From Oscillospiraceae bacterium (GTDB lineage: Bacteria; Bacillota; Clostridia; Oscillospirales; Oscillospiraceae), in NCBI GenBank assembly GCA_017465745.1, contig JAFTVM010000071.1, positions 1 through 44,266 on the forward strand: a DNA stretch of 44,266 nt. The letters are read 5' to 3'. The notes beneath the pieces were generated by a model. The model was not told the DNA's origin. It did no database searches and saw only the letters and a program-made list of their open reading frames with translations. Of the stretch, positions 1 through 8,254 are shown piece after piece; within the stretch, counting starts at the first letter, position 1, and each line of letters starts with the position of its first letter. The position numbers and the translations under genes were made by a program.

Positions 1-608
1 TCCATTCTCAAGAAATGAGAAAAAGAGCTAATGCAACATTTTAGATTATATCGCATTAACTCCCGATTTTCAATAGCGGTTATTCAAATAATTAACTTCT
101 GGCTGATGAACTGTTCGAATTCTTTTCGTTTCACCGGCTTCATGGCGCAGATATGGAGGAAAAAGGGGGAGTTGGGGTCCGGATCAAATTGTCCATCTTG
201 TTGATACCGATGTTGCTGTATTCGACTGTTTTCCGAATGGTTAATGAAACCTTCAAGAGGATGGGTACCTTTTCGGGTACATATAGAAATTGGCGTAACT
301 TCATTTTGGAATTTGAGGTTATCAAACCAGTATGCCTGGAATACAGTTCCGTACAATCTTTTTCTGGATCACCCAATAGCAGAAGCTGATAATTTGGTCC
401 TTTCCTGACTTCTTGGATGGCTGCCCCCTGAGTAGTCTTGTTATTTATCAATATCAGAATCTGATTCAGCAGATCTTATGCCGCTTATTTAGCTGTTGGA
501 ATTGATAAATCTGCAGGTTGCTGCATGTCGTTGGGGGTACATAATTTCCCTCTCATCAATTCACATTGTATGGACTGCTCAGCTACAGGATAACGGATGA
601 AAACGAAT
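1..608. other. Gene-poor left end, possible decayed minus-strand gene
   Basis: No convincing gene is visible. On the minus strand two short overlapping open stretches (about 451-140 and 356-84, in different frames) could be pieces of one frameshifted reading frame, but neither has a clear ribosome binding site and the first would need a TTG start. I do not recognise either translation. The composition is visibly more AT-rich than the operon to the right. No tRNA or rRNA fold was seen. Confidence 0.4.
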
Positions 609-638
609 ACCGCCCCTGCGCAGAAAGCGCGGGGCGGT
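609..638 (-). terminator. Intrinsic terminator of the CPBP-glycerophosphotransferase-YidC/sulfatase operon
   Basis: ACCGCCCC pairs with GGGGCGGT, extended by GCGC/GCGC around a single bulged T, with an AGAAA loop. Read on the minus strand it lies just after the stop codon at 660-662 and is followed by a T-rich stretch (ATTCGTTTTC). The stem is strong and the U tract is moderate. Confidence 0.8.
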
Positions 639-659
639 GATTCAGAATTGCGGATGGTT

Positions 660-3437
660 TCAGGGTGCTGTGTGATCAGTCAGGACAGTTTGGGTGCTAT
701 AGAAAGTCCAGTTTCCTTCTTCCCAGAGGTTATCTCTGACACTGGCCCACAGCGCAGGCAGGAAGGTGTTACCGTTGTTCTCATCCACGTCCCAATCCCA
801 GGACATGATGACAAACTGATCGTGGGCAGTTTTTTCGCTGCTGTTGATTGCCTTTCCAGTGAAAGGATTGCGGGGATCATCGATCAGACCGCTTGCCGCC
901 AGGGTGGGAACATCCGCGTTGGTCATGAATTCGTAGGATGTCGCGAATTTTTCGTTGTCGAAATCCTTGACCATCAGCAGAGGATAATACATTTCCACAT
1001 CCGTCAGGCTGCTGGAACCGCCGTTCATGACAAGCTCATCCAAATGGGCCAGATGCTGGCCGTGGTCGGCGACCAGAATGATTCTGGTATTGTCATAGAC
1101 ATCATTTGCCCGGAGGTAATCAAACCATTTGCCGAGCTGAATCATGACAGCCATGTTGGACTGATAATGGCTCATCTGGCGTGCGTCAGTCATATTCAGC
1201 GTTTTGCCGTCAACGGTAAAGCGGTCAGTATTCGCAGCGTCGTATTCCCGGTTATCCACGATCGCAGACGGAGCGTACTCGGGTACCTGAAGAAGCATCG
1301 GTTCATGTGTTGTGTCATTGGACATGAACAGGAAGGTGTTTGTTTCATCTTCGCTGATTCCGGTCATGTAGGATAGGCTGGAAATTACATTGTAGGGCTC
1401 CATAAAAGCTGCACTCAAACCGGCGGCCTGGGACATGTTCTCGGTGGTCTGGGTTGAATATACAACGTTGTCCTCGTAGGAGACCGCCTGATTATACTGT
1501 CCGTTGTTGTAGATTACAGACTGGATGGGCAGGGGCATGGATTTCATGATGCCGAAGCAGAAGAAGTTTCTGTAGTTATTGGATACGACCCTTTCCTTCT
1601 GGGATACGTCGGAAAACTTACCCTTGGTGATATAGGTGTTGATGTCAGGGTAGTCATCAAAAACGGAAAGGTCAGGGATCCACTGATAGTTTGCATAAAC
1701 GGGATCACAGACCGTAACATCGTAGCCGTTTTCTGCAAAGAGTACCGGCATGACCTTCAGAGCTTCATTATGCTTGGAGACCAGAGACTCGGTGTTTCTC
1801 TTATTCATCTCCACGGGCGTGTATTCATATCCGCCCAGCAGGGCAGGGGTACCAAAATTGGTAAAGCCACCGAAGGAGATGGTATTTGCGTAATAGGTGA
1901 ATCCGGAGAACTGCTTCACCAGTTCGGGCCTTTCGTTGAAGAGGTACGGGACATACTCGCCCATTGCACGGTCCAGCATCAGCACAACCACATTCTTTCC
2001 GTTCTTGCTAAGCTGGAAGCTGGGAGCGCTGTCTTCCTGATTGGCCAGCTGGATGGAGATTTCTTCCACGGAGTTCCTGATGGTTACCATGTTCAATCCG
2101 GACATACCGCCCAGCGCAATGGTAGCAGTCAGAAGTACTGTTGCCACAGCCCGGCTCCATTTGCAGCTGAACAGGTACATGATTGCTGCCACTGCAGCAA
2201 GGACCAGAATGTTGACAAGCTGTTCTTCCATAGTGAAGGACAGACCGGTCTCATATTGCAAAGTGGAAGAAATGATGCCGAGATCCGTTCCGAAGAACAT
2301 GTAGTTTACCAGCATGATCCCGCAAAGGATCCACACCAGTTTATCGAAGATCTCCTTGCCTTTGGGACTTGCCAGCCAGTAGAACACGCGCATCCATACC
2401 AGGAAGGTACCGGCAGCCAGGCAAGTGCTGCTGACGATGTACCACAGGGGATGGTGGAAGTAGCTGGGATCAACATACTCCTGAGGGGAAGCAGCGATAA
2501 AGGTGGAGGGGATCAGCAAGCCAATCAGCACGGTCAGGAACAGGGAACCAAGAATAAACAGTTTGCGGTTGGGCTTGGGTTCACCTGTCTGAATATGCAC
2601 CCGGGACTTGACGATGGGAGCGATGAGGGGCAACTGCAGCAGAATACCCAGTGCAGAAAGGACAGCTTTTCTTTTCAGGGAGTCCGTGTCATAGAAGCAC
2701 AGGCTGAAAACAAGGAATGCCAGACCTACTGCGGAAGTGAGAAGTGCCAGGATCTTTTTGGGGTTTTTCAGCTTGTAGAAGATGGTCTTCACAAGAGAGA
2801 AGACATTATTCAGGGTCCAGTAGAATACCAGACAGGAGGGGGAGGTGTAAAGGAAGACCAGGAAGAACAGCGCCATGGCATACAGCTGGACCTTCGTCTT
2901 CAGGGGGAATCCCTTCAGGTACAGTGCGCTGGAAATGACGTTTACAAGGGTCATCAGGATGGGCAGAACATTGATAGCAATGCCGCCAATGACAAGCAGT
3001 CCGTCAGGAGCGCCGAGATCCGTGATGGGGCCAAGAGACACACCATTGAGAATCTCCAGATGAGACAAAAACTGATAAGCGGCCATGAAGAACGGAATTT
3101 CCAGCAGCAGAGAAACGGAGCCGTTCAGTGCGGAAGTTGGTTTGTAGTTATTCTGCCGATAATAGGTCTGCAGAATCATCATCCGTTCATCGCCGGAAAA
3201 AGTTTTCTTAATGTGAGCCACACCGTCGTGCAGCCGTGCCTCGGTATCCCGGGCTTCCTCCTGCATGGCGTCTGCACGCCTGTACAGCGGAAGAACCAGA
3301 ATATTCATAATCAGGCTCAGCACAATGATCGCCAGACCGGGGTGACCGATAAACCTGTTTGCCAGGGTGAAAATAATTTCAAAGACCAGTTTCAGAGGAC
3401 CGATCAGCAATGCTTCCAGTATCGTAACAAATGACAT
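660..3437 (-). CDS. YidC/Oxa1 domain fused to LTA-synthase/sulfatase-like phosphotransferase
   Basis: This 925-residue polytopic membrane protein joins two families. Residues about 30-230 look like a YidC/Oxa1/SpoIIIJ insertase core (GHPGLAIIVLSLIMNILVLP, then the IPFFMAAYQFL and FYWTLNNVFSL segments). Residues about 230-450 add several more membrane segments. Residues about 480-860 form an extracellular alkaline-phosphatase-fold domain like LTA synthase and phosphoglycerol transferases: metal-site MLDR at 487-490, a Ser/Thr/Gly-rich nucleophile region FGGFTNFGTPALLGGYEYTP at 522-541, THEP at 710-713, and ADHG at 790-793. Asn45 sits where SpoIIIJ has its conserved groove arginine, so classical insertase activity is doubtful. 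The start follows a good GAAGGGGG site. It is the last gene of a three-gene operon, directly after a CDP-glycerol glycerophosphotransferase. Inference: it assembles, modifies or exports a polyol-phosphate polymer. The domain calls are firm; the reaction is unknown. Confidence 0.88.
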   Translation of the reverse strand: MSFVTILEALLIGPLKLVFEIIFTLANRFIGHPGLAIIVLSLIMNILVLPLYRRADAMQEEARDTEARLHDGVAHIKKTFSGDERMMILQTYYRQNNYKPTSALNGSVSLLLEIPFFMAAYQFLSHLEILNGVSLGPITDLGAPDGLLVIGGIAINVLPILMTLVNVISSALYLKGFPLKTKVQLYAMALFFLVFLYTSPSCLVFYWTLNNVFSLVKTIFYKLKNPKKILALLTSAVGLAFLVFSLCFYDTDSLKRKAVLSALGILLQLPLIAPIVKSRVHIQTGEPKPNRKLFILGSLFLTVLIGLLIPSTFIAASPQEYVDPSYFHHPLWYIVSSTCLAAGTFLVWMRVFYWLASPKGKEIFDKLVWILCGIMLVNYMFFGTDLGIISSTLQYETGLSFTMEEQLVNILVLAAVAAIMYLFSCKWSRAVATVLLTATIALGGMSGLNMVTIRNSVEEISIQLANQEDSAPSFQLSKNGKNVVVLMLDRAMGEYVPYLFNERPELVKQFSGFTYYANTISFGGFTNFGTPALLGGYEYTPVEMNKRNTESLVSKHNEALKVMPVLFAENGYDVTVCDPVYANYQWIPDLSVFDDYPDINTYITKGKFSDVSQKERVVSNNYRNFFCFGIMKSMPLPIQSVIYNNGQYNQAVSYEDNVVYSTQTTENMSQAAGLSAAFMEPYNVISSLSYMTGISEDETNTFLFMSNDTTHEPMLLQVPEYAPSAIVDNREYDAANTDRFTVDGKTLNMTDARQMSHYQSNMAVMIQLGKWFDYLRANDVYDNTRIILVADHGQHLAHLDELVMNGGSSSLTDVEMYYPLLMVKDFDNEKFATSYEFMTNADVPTLAASGLIDDPRNPFTGKAINSSEKTAHDQFVIMSWDWDVDENNGNTFLPALWASVRDNLWEEGNWTFYSTQTVLTDHTAP

Positions 3438-3439
3438 TT

Positions 3440-4675
3440 TTATTTACCCCCTTCCGTACGGGTCAGTTCCTCGTATTTTTCAATCAGATAGGCCGCGGTG
3501 CGCTGCGCGCCTTCGCCAGGATGCTCCCAGGTTTCCGCCTTCACGCTGCGACGTCCCTCGGCATAGCGGGGATCTTCCAGACAGGAGTCGATCAGATCCT
3601 TCAGGTTTTCCATATTTTCCGAAGTCAGCTCGCGGCCAAGTCTGGGCAGAGCAGAGGTGGTCCAGAGAGGCGTATTCAGCCACCATGCGTCATAGAGGCT
3701 GAGATCAAACCGGGGGTCAGTGTAAATAACCGGCTTGTCATAGATCAGAGCAAATTCAAAGATAACACCGGAGAAATCGGAAATCAGAATATCGGAGCGA
3801 CGCAGAACCTCGAAATTGTCCGTATCCCGGTTCCATTCCAGTTGGTCAGATTCCGGATAGTCATGCATCAGCTTTTCCATCATCTCCGTCTCAGACTTGA
3901 AAGACTGGGGATGAGGCCGGACAATGACATGATATCCGGTTTTCAGAAGCACATCAATGATCTTGCCTCCGTAAACGCTGAAGATGGCGCTCTGTCCCCA
4001 GGAGGGAGCTAGAAGCACGGTACGGGGATGGTCGGGAGCGGGACCCATCTCGTTAAACCGGGCAGCCATTTTGTCCATGTAGGGAATGCCGATTTTGACC
4101 AGTTCTTTTTCAGGCAGTCCCCGGAGCTTTTCCAGATTCCGGATATCCTGAGCCTGATACTCGCCGGAGAGCAGAATGGCATCATAGTAATCAATACCAA
4201 ACATTCTGTACAGCGTGATCTCACTGGCAGCATGGGGGATATGGACGTAGTAGCTGACTTCTTTGGAACGCTTCCACTGATAGACATCCAATCCGGGCGT
4301 TGTGGAAATCACAACTTCAGCATTCAGGAAGTTCAGTCGGGCGAAAGCCTTATTGTCCTTGCCGATAAATTCTGCTTTGATATGCTTGTAGGGATTATTC
4401 AGCGCGGGATCATCCTCGGATGCGGTCATGTAGACCACGTCTTTTCCTCTTTTGTCCATTTCGCGGCAGATGGGTTCAAAGACGTTCCAGTAACGCTTGT
4501 CATCGGAGAAGATAACAAAAGGAATCTTTTTGTCGTTTGCTTCGATCTTACCGCCGCTGATTCTGAAACGGAGCTTGATCAGAAGCATTCTCATGGAGTA
4601 GATGCTTGCACCAATAATGCCAATCAGAATGGTGAAGAGCATACTTCCCGTACCGGGATCGATATATAGTCTCAT
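3440..4675 (-). CDS. CDP-glycerol:glycerophosphate glycerophosphotransferase (TagB/TagF family)
   Basis: This 411-residue protein is of the teichoic-acid glycerophosphotransferase family (Glyphos_transf). One N-terminal membrane anchor (residues about 8-30) is followed by a GT-B-like cytoplasmic domain. Family signatures are VRPHPQSF in the middle and SDFSGVIFEFAL near the C-terminus, equivalent to the usual T/SDYSS-x-x-x-DFA motif that binds CDP-glycerol. These enzymes add glycerol phosphate (or ribitol phosphate) units from CDP-polyol to lipid-linked or glycan acceptors at the inner face of the membrane. The start is preceded by AAGGAGATT. The start ATG overlaps the stop of the upstream CPBP gene (ATGA), and only two bases separate it from the downstream YidC/sulfatase gene, so all three are translationally linked. 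The exact acceptor and the number of units added cannot be told from sequence. At 411 residues it is shorter than polymerising TagF enzymes, so a primer-type role is possible. Confidence 0.88.
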   Translation of the reverse strand: MRLYIDPGTGSMLFTILIGIIGASIYSMRMLLIKLRFRISGGKIEANDKKIPFVIFSDDKRYWNVFEPICREMDKRGKDVVYMTASEDDPALNNPYKHIKAEFIGKDNKAFARLNFLNAEVVISTTPGLDVYQWKRSKEVSYYVHIPHAASEITLYRMFGIDYYDAILLSGEYQAQDIRNLEKLRGLPEKELVKIGIPYMDKMAARFNEMGPAPDHPRTVLLAPSWGQSAIFSVYGGKIIDVLLKTGYHVIVRPHPQSFKSETEMMEKLMHDYPESDQLEWNRDTDNFEVLRRSDILISDFSGVIFEFALIYDKPVIYTDPRFDLSLYDAWWLNTPLWTTSALPRLGRELTSENMENLKDLIDSCLEDPRYAEGRRSVKAETWEHPGEGAQRTAAYLIEKYEELTRTEGGK

Positions 4676-5364
4676 GATTGAATCTCCTTGTCAAATTTGC
4701 GAATTTTGTAACTGTGCAGGGTTCCCCAGCAGATGCATGCAGCGATACAAGACCACAGAACGTTGGTTTCCCACCCGGGATCCGGTGCTGCTGCGCTACC
4801 GGTGATGTTAGTAAGAAAATGGGCTGCGATGCAGGGAAGCAGACTGCCGATACTGATTGTGACAGTACTGTAACAGAGTCCGGACGCAAAGGCGCAGATT
4901 ACCTGCATCCATGTGTAGACTGGATCGATGTTTTGGGTCAGGTTGACTATATGCAGTATGGAAAACAGGATACTGGTCAGGTAAATACCTGCCGTTTTGC
5001 TGCGTCTTGCAAGAAAATGCAGCAGAAATCCTCTGAAAAAGATCTCCTCGGTTACAGCTGCGCACAGCATCAGCGCTGCGGTGGGCAGATCTGGAGCAAA
5101 ACCGTCTGCGGTCATCAGATTGTATCCGGGAAGCAGAAACAGAGGAAGCATATTCAGCCATGCTCTGGGGGAACAGGGAACAGGTATGCGAAGGCCGATC
5201 GTCTGAGCCCTGCCAGTCCGGCAGATCCAAAGGATCAGCATTAAGGCATACAGCAGCATGGCCCAGGGGGTGAGCAGGAAAGTCCCGGGAATCACCCGTG
5301 ACAGCATCTCAGAGCACATGCACGTCAGTCCATACAGAGCCGCCCATAAATATACCGTACCCAT
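4672..5364 (-). CDS. CPBP family intramembrane metalloprotease homologue
   Basis: A 230-residue multi-pass membrane protein with the CPBP (CAAX protease/bacteriocin-processing, Abi) signatures: EEIFFR at 106-111, FSILH with His138, and AHFLTN with His182. These supply the two glutamates, arginine and histidines of the presumed metal or catalytic site. Family members are intramembrane endopeptidases or, in some cases, non-proteolytic membrane scaffolds. The start is preceded by AGGGAG. It is the first gene of the operon transcribed from the promoter at 5411-5438 and overlaps the next gene by four bases. Context suggests a role in maturing or regulating the surface-polymer machinery, but no substrate can be inferred. 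Confidence 0.85.
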   Translation of the reverse strand: MGTVYLWAALYGLTCMCSEMLSRVIPGTFLLTPWAMLLYALMLILWICRTGRAQTIGLRIPVPCSPRAWLNMLPLFLLPGYNLMTADGFAPDLPTAALMLCAAVTEEIFFRGFLLHFLARRSKTAGIYLTSILFSILHIVNLTQNIDPVYTWMQVICAFASGLCYSTVTISIGSLLPCIAAHFLTNITGSAAAPDPGWETNVLWSCIAACICWGTLHSYKIRKFDKEIQS

Positions 5365-5410
5365 AAACCACTCCCTAACCCTTGAAAAGTGATATACAAT
5401 CTTACACTAT

Positions 5411-5438
5411 ATAATATCACAATCAACGAAATAATCAA
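5411..5438 (-). promoter_or_regulatory. Sigma-A-like promoter of the CPBP operon
   Basis: On the minus strand TTGATT (5433-5438) and TATTAT (5411-5416) are separated by 16 bp. It lies downstream of the licB terminator and about 50 bases upstream of the CPBP start codon, so the second surface-polymer operon appears to have its own promoter. Confidence 0.6.
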
Positions 5439-5471
5439 GCGTTCCTACGGGAAAGCATCGAAAAAGAGAAA

Positions 5472-5509
5472 ACGCAGGAAGACACAGATAAAACTGCATC
5501 TTCCTGCGT
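5472..5509 (-). terminator. Intrinsic terminator of the lic operon
   Basis: ACGCAGGAAGA (5472-5482) and TCTTCCTGCGT (5499-5509) form a perfect 11-bp stem with a 16-base loop. On the minus strand it follows the licB stop and is succeeded by TTTCTCTTTTTC. Confidence 0.85.
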
Positions 5510-5519
5510 ATCAGGACGA

Positions 5520-6470
5520 TCAGGTTTTAGAACGCTTGCTCAGAATATCCCTGAAGTCTGCTGCGGCAAAGATACCGCATACAAGTACGATAACTGCGCA
5601 GCAAATGGTGGATACGGTCAGGACAGAAGTGTCACGGAGAATCAGTACCGTGAACACAATTGCCCATGCACAGTAGGTGACATTCAACGCCATGGCTTTG
5701 GAAGCGCCGATTTGGGCGATTGCCTTATAGTAGAACAGATAAGATACCGTGGCGAACAGACCTGCAATGGCGATTGTAGGAATCAGCCATCCGGTGGCGG
5801 GAGTCAACAGACTGGCGGTGAAGCCCCAGCCCTTCAGGACGGGAAGGATAATCAGACCGTAGAAGACAGCGGAAGTGGTTTGCCGGATTTGCAGCGCATA
5901 CTCATCGGTTACTTCGGGATCCGTCAGAGACTTAGCCAGAATGACAGCCTCAATGCCCCAGCCAAAGGCGCACATCACGGCGCCCAGCAGGCCCAGCCAG
6001 AAATTCTGAATCTGCAGCTCAGGAGAATAGCTCAGACCATAAACTCCAAGAAGCGTGAAGATCAGGAACACCCATTGGTACCACTTCATCTTTTCCTTCA
6101 GGAAGAAGTAAGCCAGGATGGTTCCGATGGCGGGGAAGATTGCGCTTGCCACCGCACCGATGGATGCACCCATGTAGTTGACAGCCATTACGTAGCCAGT
6201 CATACCGATGGGACCACCAATGATGGCGGCCAGAACGACCCATTTACCGCTTTTGGTCTTAAAAGCTTTCCAGACATTACCCAGATTGCCTCTGACGCCG
6301 TTGTAGACGGCGGACCAGATGGCGGAACAGGCATCATGCAGAAAAGTACTGACAAAGGGAGCTAGGAATATAGCCTGCTCTGTAGAACAAAAGGGACTCT
6401 TTCCCAGTGCAATGCCAAGAACAATTGTTGCGATGGCCCAGGTGATACCTGCAATAATACCAGCAAACAT
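5520..6470 (-). CDS. licB: LicB-type choline permease (DMT/EamA superfamily)
   Basis: A 316-residue, roughly ten-helix membrane protein of the drug/metabolite transporter superfamily, with two EamA-like repeats. The first contains GPIGMTGYVMAVNYMGASIG and the second ends around KAIAQIGASKAMALNVTY. LicB proteins import choline in organisms that decorate surface polymers with phosphocholine. The assignment rests on family resemblance plus position: it follows licA by 12 bases and is the last gene before the operon terminator. The ribosome binding site is AAGGGGGAA. A general DMT exporter is the alternative, but the operon of choline kinase and cytidylyltransferase genes makes choline uptake much more likely. 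Confidence 0.82.
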   Translation of the reverse strand: MFAGIIAGITWAIATIVLGIALGKSPFCSTEQAIFLAPFVSTFLHDACSAIWSAVYNGVRGNLGNVWKAFKTKSGKWVVLAAIIGGPIGMTGYVMAVNYMGASIGAVASAIFPAIGTILAYFFLKEKMKWYQWVFLIFTLLGVYGLSYSPELQIQNFWLGLLGAVMCAFGWGIEAVILAKSLTDPEVTDEYALQIRQTTSAVFYGLIILPVLKGWGFTASLLTPATGWLIPTIAIAGLFATVSYLFYYKAIAQIGASKAMALNVTYCAWAIVFTVLILRDTSVLTVSTICCAVIVLVCGIFAAADFRDILSKRSKT

Positions 6471-6482
6471 ATGATTTCCCCC

Positions 6483-7382
6483 TTAGATTTCTTTGTAAGC
6501 CTTGATAAATGACTTCATTCTTGTGTAGCGCTCCACAGCCCAATCTTCCATGGGCTGGCCGTCGTAGGGGACCCGGGCCTTTGCCCATAAGGTCCACAGA
6601 TAGTCCACATAGATTTTGCTTGCCAGAAAGTGCTTTTCGTCCATTATATCGGGTTCTTTGCCCATGTAGGCCCGGAGCAGCATGTTGTCGCAGACATTGT
6701 CGAAGCCAGCTTCAATGGAGACATCGGCAATATCCCACATGCCATCGTTCATGCCTGCATACTCCCAGTCGATCAGGTACATACGGCCGCTGCCTTCCAC
6801 CCAGTTTTCACATAGGGGGTCATTGTGGCAGGGGACCTTCTTAATCTCAAAAGCATGATCGATTTCTGCCTTGATTTTCATGACTTCTGCCTTAACTTCC
6901 TGGTAATCGTCAAACATGGGGACATTCTTGTCCATAATAATTTTCTCATAGCTTTCTGCCATGTTGAATACTTCAAAGGGAACTCCGGTGTCAGCACCGC
7001 AGTGATGCATCGTCCGGAAAATTTCGGCCACCTGTTTGATGTGGCGAGGCTGATGGAGCAGTTCGGCGGACATGGTAATCGCGCCGGGAATGAACCGGGT
7101 GACCTTTGCGCCGTTCTCGCCGAAATAAAGGAGTTCTGCATCCACACCCAGATCGCAGGCCAGTTTTGTGCTGACCATCTCATCGCTTCGAACAATCATT
7201 TCCTCGGTGCCTTCACCGGGGATACGGACCACATATTCTCCACCGTCAGCCATGGTGACTTTGTAGGTGTGGTTCGTCAGTCCGCCCATTCTGGTGATAT
7301 CACAGTATTCTTCGCTGCCCAGCACCTTCAGCAGCAGCGCTTTGACGTGGGCAATGTCTGCGGTAATAATTTCTCTTGCCAA
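6483..7382 (-). CDS. licA: Choline kinase LicA
   Basis: This 299-residue aminoglycoside-phosphotransferase-fold kinase has the choline kinase catalytic motif CHNDPLCENW (His186, Asn187, Asp188, Asn193) and the metal-binding IDWEYAG (Asp205). The N-lobe carries GGLTNHTYKV and YVVRIPG. LicA phosphorylates choline with ATP, the first step toward CDP-choline. The reading frame begins at TTG (7380-7382), placed 8-9 bases after a perfect GAGGAGG, so a TTG start is the best call. It sits between licC, three bases away, and licB. The length is close to known LicA proteins. Related kinases for ethanolamine or thiamine exist, but the adjacent LicC and LicB genes favour choline. Confidence 0.9.
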   Translation of the reverse strand: MAREIITADIAHVKALLLKVLGSEEYCDITRMGGLTNHTYKVTMADGGEYVVRIPGEGTEEMIVRSDEMVSTKLACDLGVDAELLYFGENGAKVTRFIPGAITMSAELLHQPRHIKQVAEIFRTMHHCGADTGVPFEVFNMAESYEKIIMDKNVPMFDDYQEVKAEVMKIKAEIDHAFEIKKVPCHNDPLCENWVEGSGRMYLIDWEYAGMNDGMWDIADVSIEAGFDNVCDNMLLRAYMGKEPDIMDEKHFLASKIYVDYLWTLWAKARVPYDGQPMEDWAVERYTRMKSFIKAYKEI

Positions 7383-7384
7383 GG

Positions 7385-8254
7385 TTATTTCCTCCTCAGT
7401 TTTTGATCTTTGTACGAGTACAGGTATATTTCGTTACCATATCGTAAAGAAAAGCCTGCTGCTTCATTGGTTTCATCTTTATATGCGGTAACGTCCAAAA
7501 GATCCTCCTCGTGGCAGTTCAGCTGTTTTGCCACGGACTTGAGAATCTCGGAACGAGTATCCGTAACATAGGTGGTATCGAACTGACGCAGTTCGTCCAG
7601 TGTGTCGAATTCAAAAACCACGTCGGTGCTATATCTGCGGATTTTCATGTGGAGCTTATCTATATGGTTTATATAGATGCTCTCCCAAAGCAGATCTGCG
7701 GTTTCGGGAAGATTGTATTCCCGTTCCAGGATATTCAGAAAGGTCCGGCTGAAGGCTTCATCCCAGAAGGTGTGACCAAGCATATACCAGGCATTCTCGC
7801 CGCCGATCTGCACCCGGCGGATGGTGCCGTTTTCATCGGTCTCCATGCACCATTCCTTGGTGGGACCGTCCGCATAAACTGCTGCGTAATAGCAGTTGGA
7901 GACTTCCTTTTCAAAGGGATTTTCTGTAAAATAATTATCAGCAGAGCAGATATAGGTGTTACTAAGGATATCCTTTACGGCGTAAATGCTGGCATTGTTG
8001 TTCCTTGTCAGATAATCCGGGTTGTGTACAAGATGCACGCCGAAATTTTTTTCCAGATAGGAAAACATATTAGCTTTATAGCCTGTGACCACATATATCT
8101 CGGGAACACCAGCTTCCTGAAGTTGACGGATTTGTCGCTCAATCAGAACCTCGCCCCGAACGGTGATCAGTGCTTTCGGCCTTTCATAAGACAGCGGTGC
8201 AAATCTGCTGGCAGTGCCTGCAGCCATGATAACCGCATTATCAACCTGATACAT
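7385..8254 (-). CDS. licC: CTP:phosphocholine cytidylyltransferase LicC
   Basis: This 289-residue nucleotidyltransferase resembles pneumococcal LicC. The N-terminal signature is intact: MAAGTASRFAP with Arg17, then ERPKALITV with Lys27. The metal-binding SADNY has Asp106, followed by a LicC-like segment (GPTKEWCMETDENG). The product is CDP-choline from CTP and phosphocholine. About 60 C-terminal residues (from about 235, DLLDVTAYKDET onward) go beyond the usual LicC length and form a small extra domain of unknown role. A good AAAGGAG site precedes the ATG. The start overlaps the end of the upstream fusion gene by 14 bases, so translation is probably coupled. This is the copy with an intact active site, in contrast to the domain in the neighbouring fusion. 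Confidence 0.9.
   Translation of the reverse strand: MYQVDNAVIMAAGTASRFAPLSYERPKALITVRGEVLIERQIRQLQEAGVPEIYVVTGYKANMFSYLEKNFGVHLVHNPDYLTRNNNASIYAVKDILSNTYICSADNYFTENPFEKEVSNCYYAAVYADGPTKEWCMETDENGTIRRVQIGGENAWYMLGHTFWDEAFSRTFLNILEREYNLPETADLLWESIYINHIDKLHMKIRRYSTDVVFEFDTLDELRQFDTTYVTDTRSEILKSVAKQLNCHEEDLLDVTAYKDETNEAAGFSLRYGNEIYLYSYKDQKLRRK

Noticed and set aside
84-451. Short minus-strand frames at the left end as real genes
   Set aside because: They overlap in different frames, lack ribosome binding sites and match no family I know. At most a decayed gene.
1770-3434. Plus-strand open frame of 554 codons opposite the YidC/sulfatase gene
   Set aside because: Shadow of a clearly recognised minus-strand gene, with Gln/His-rich nonsense translation.
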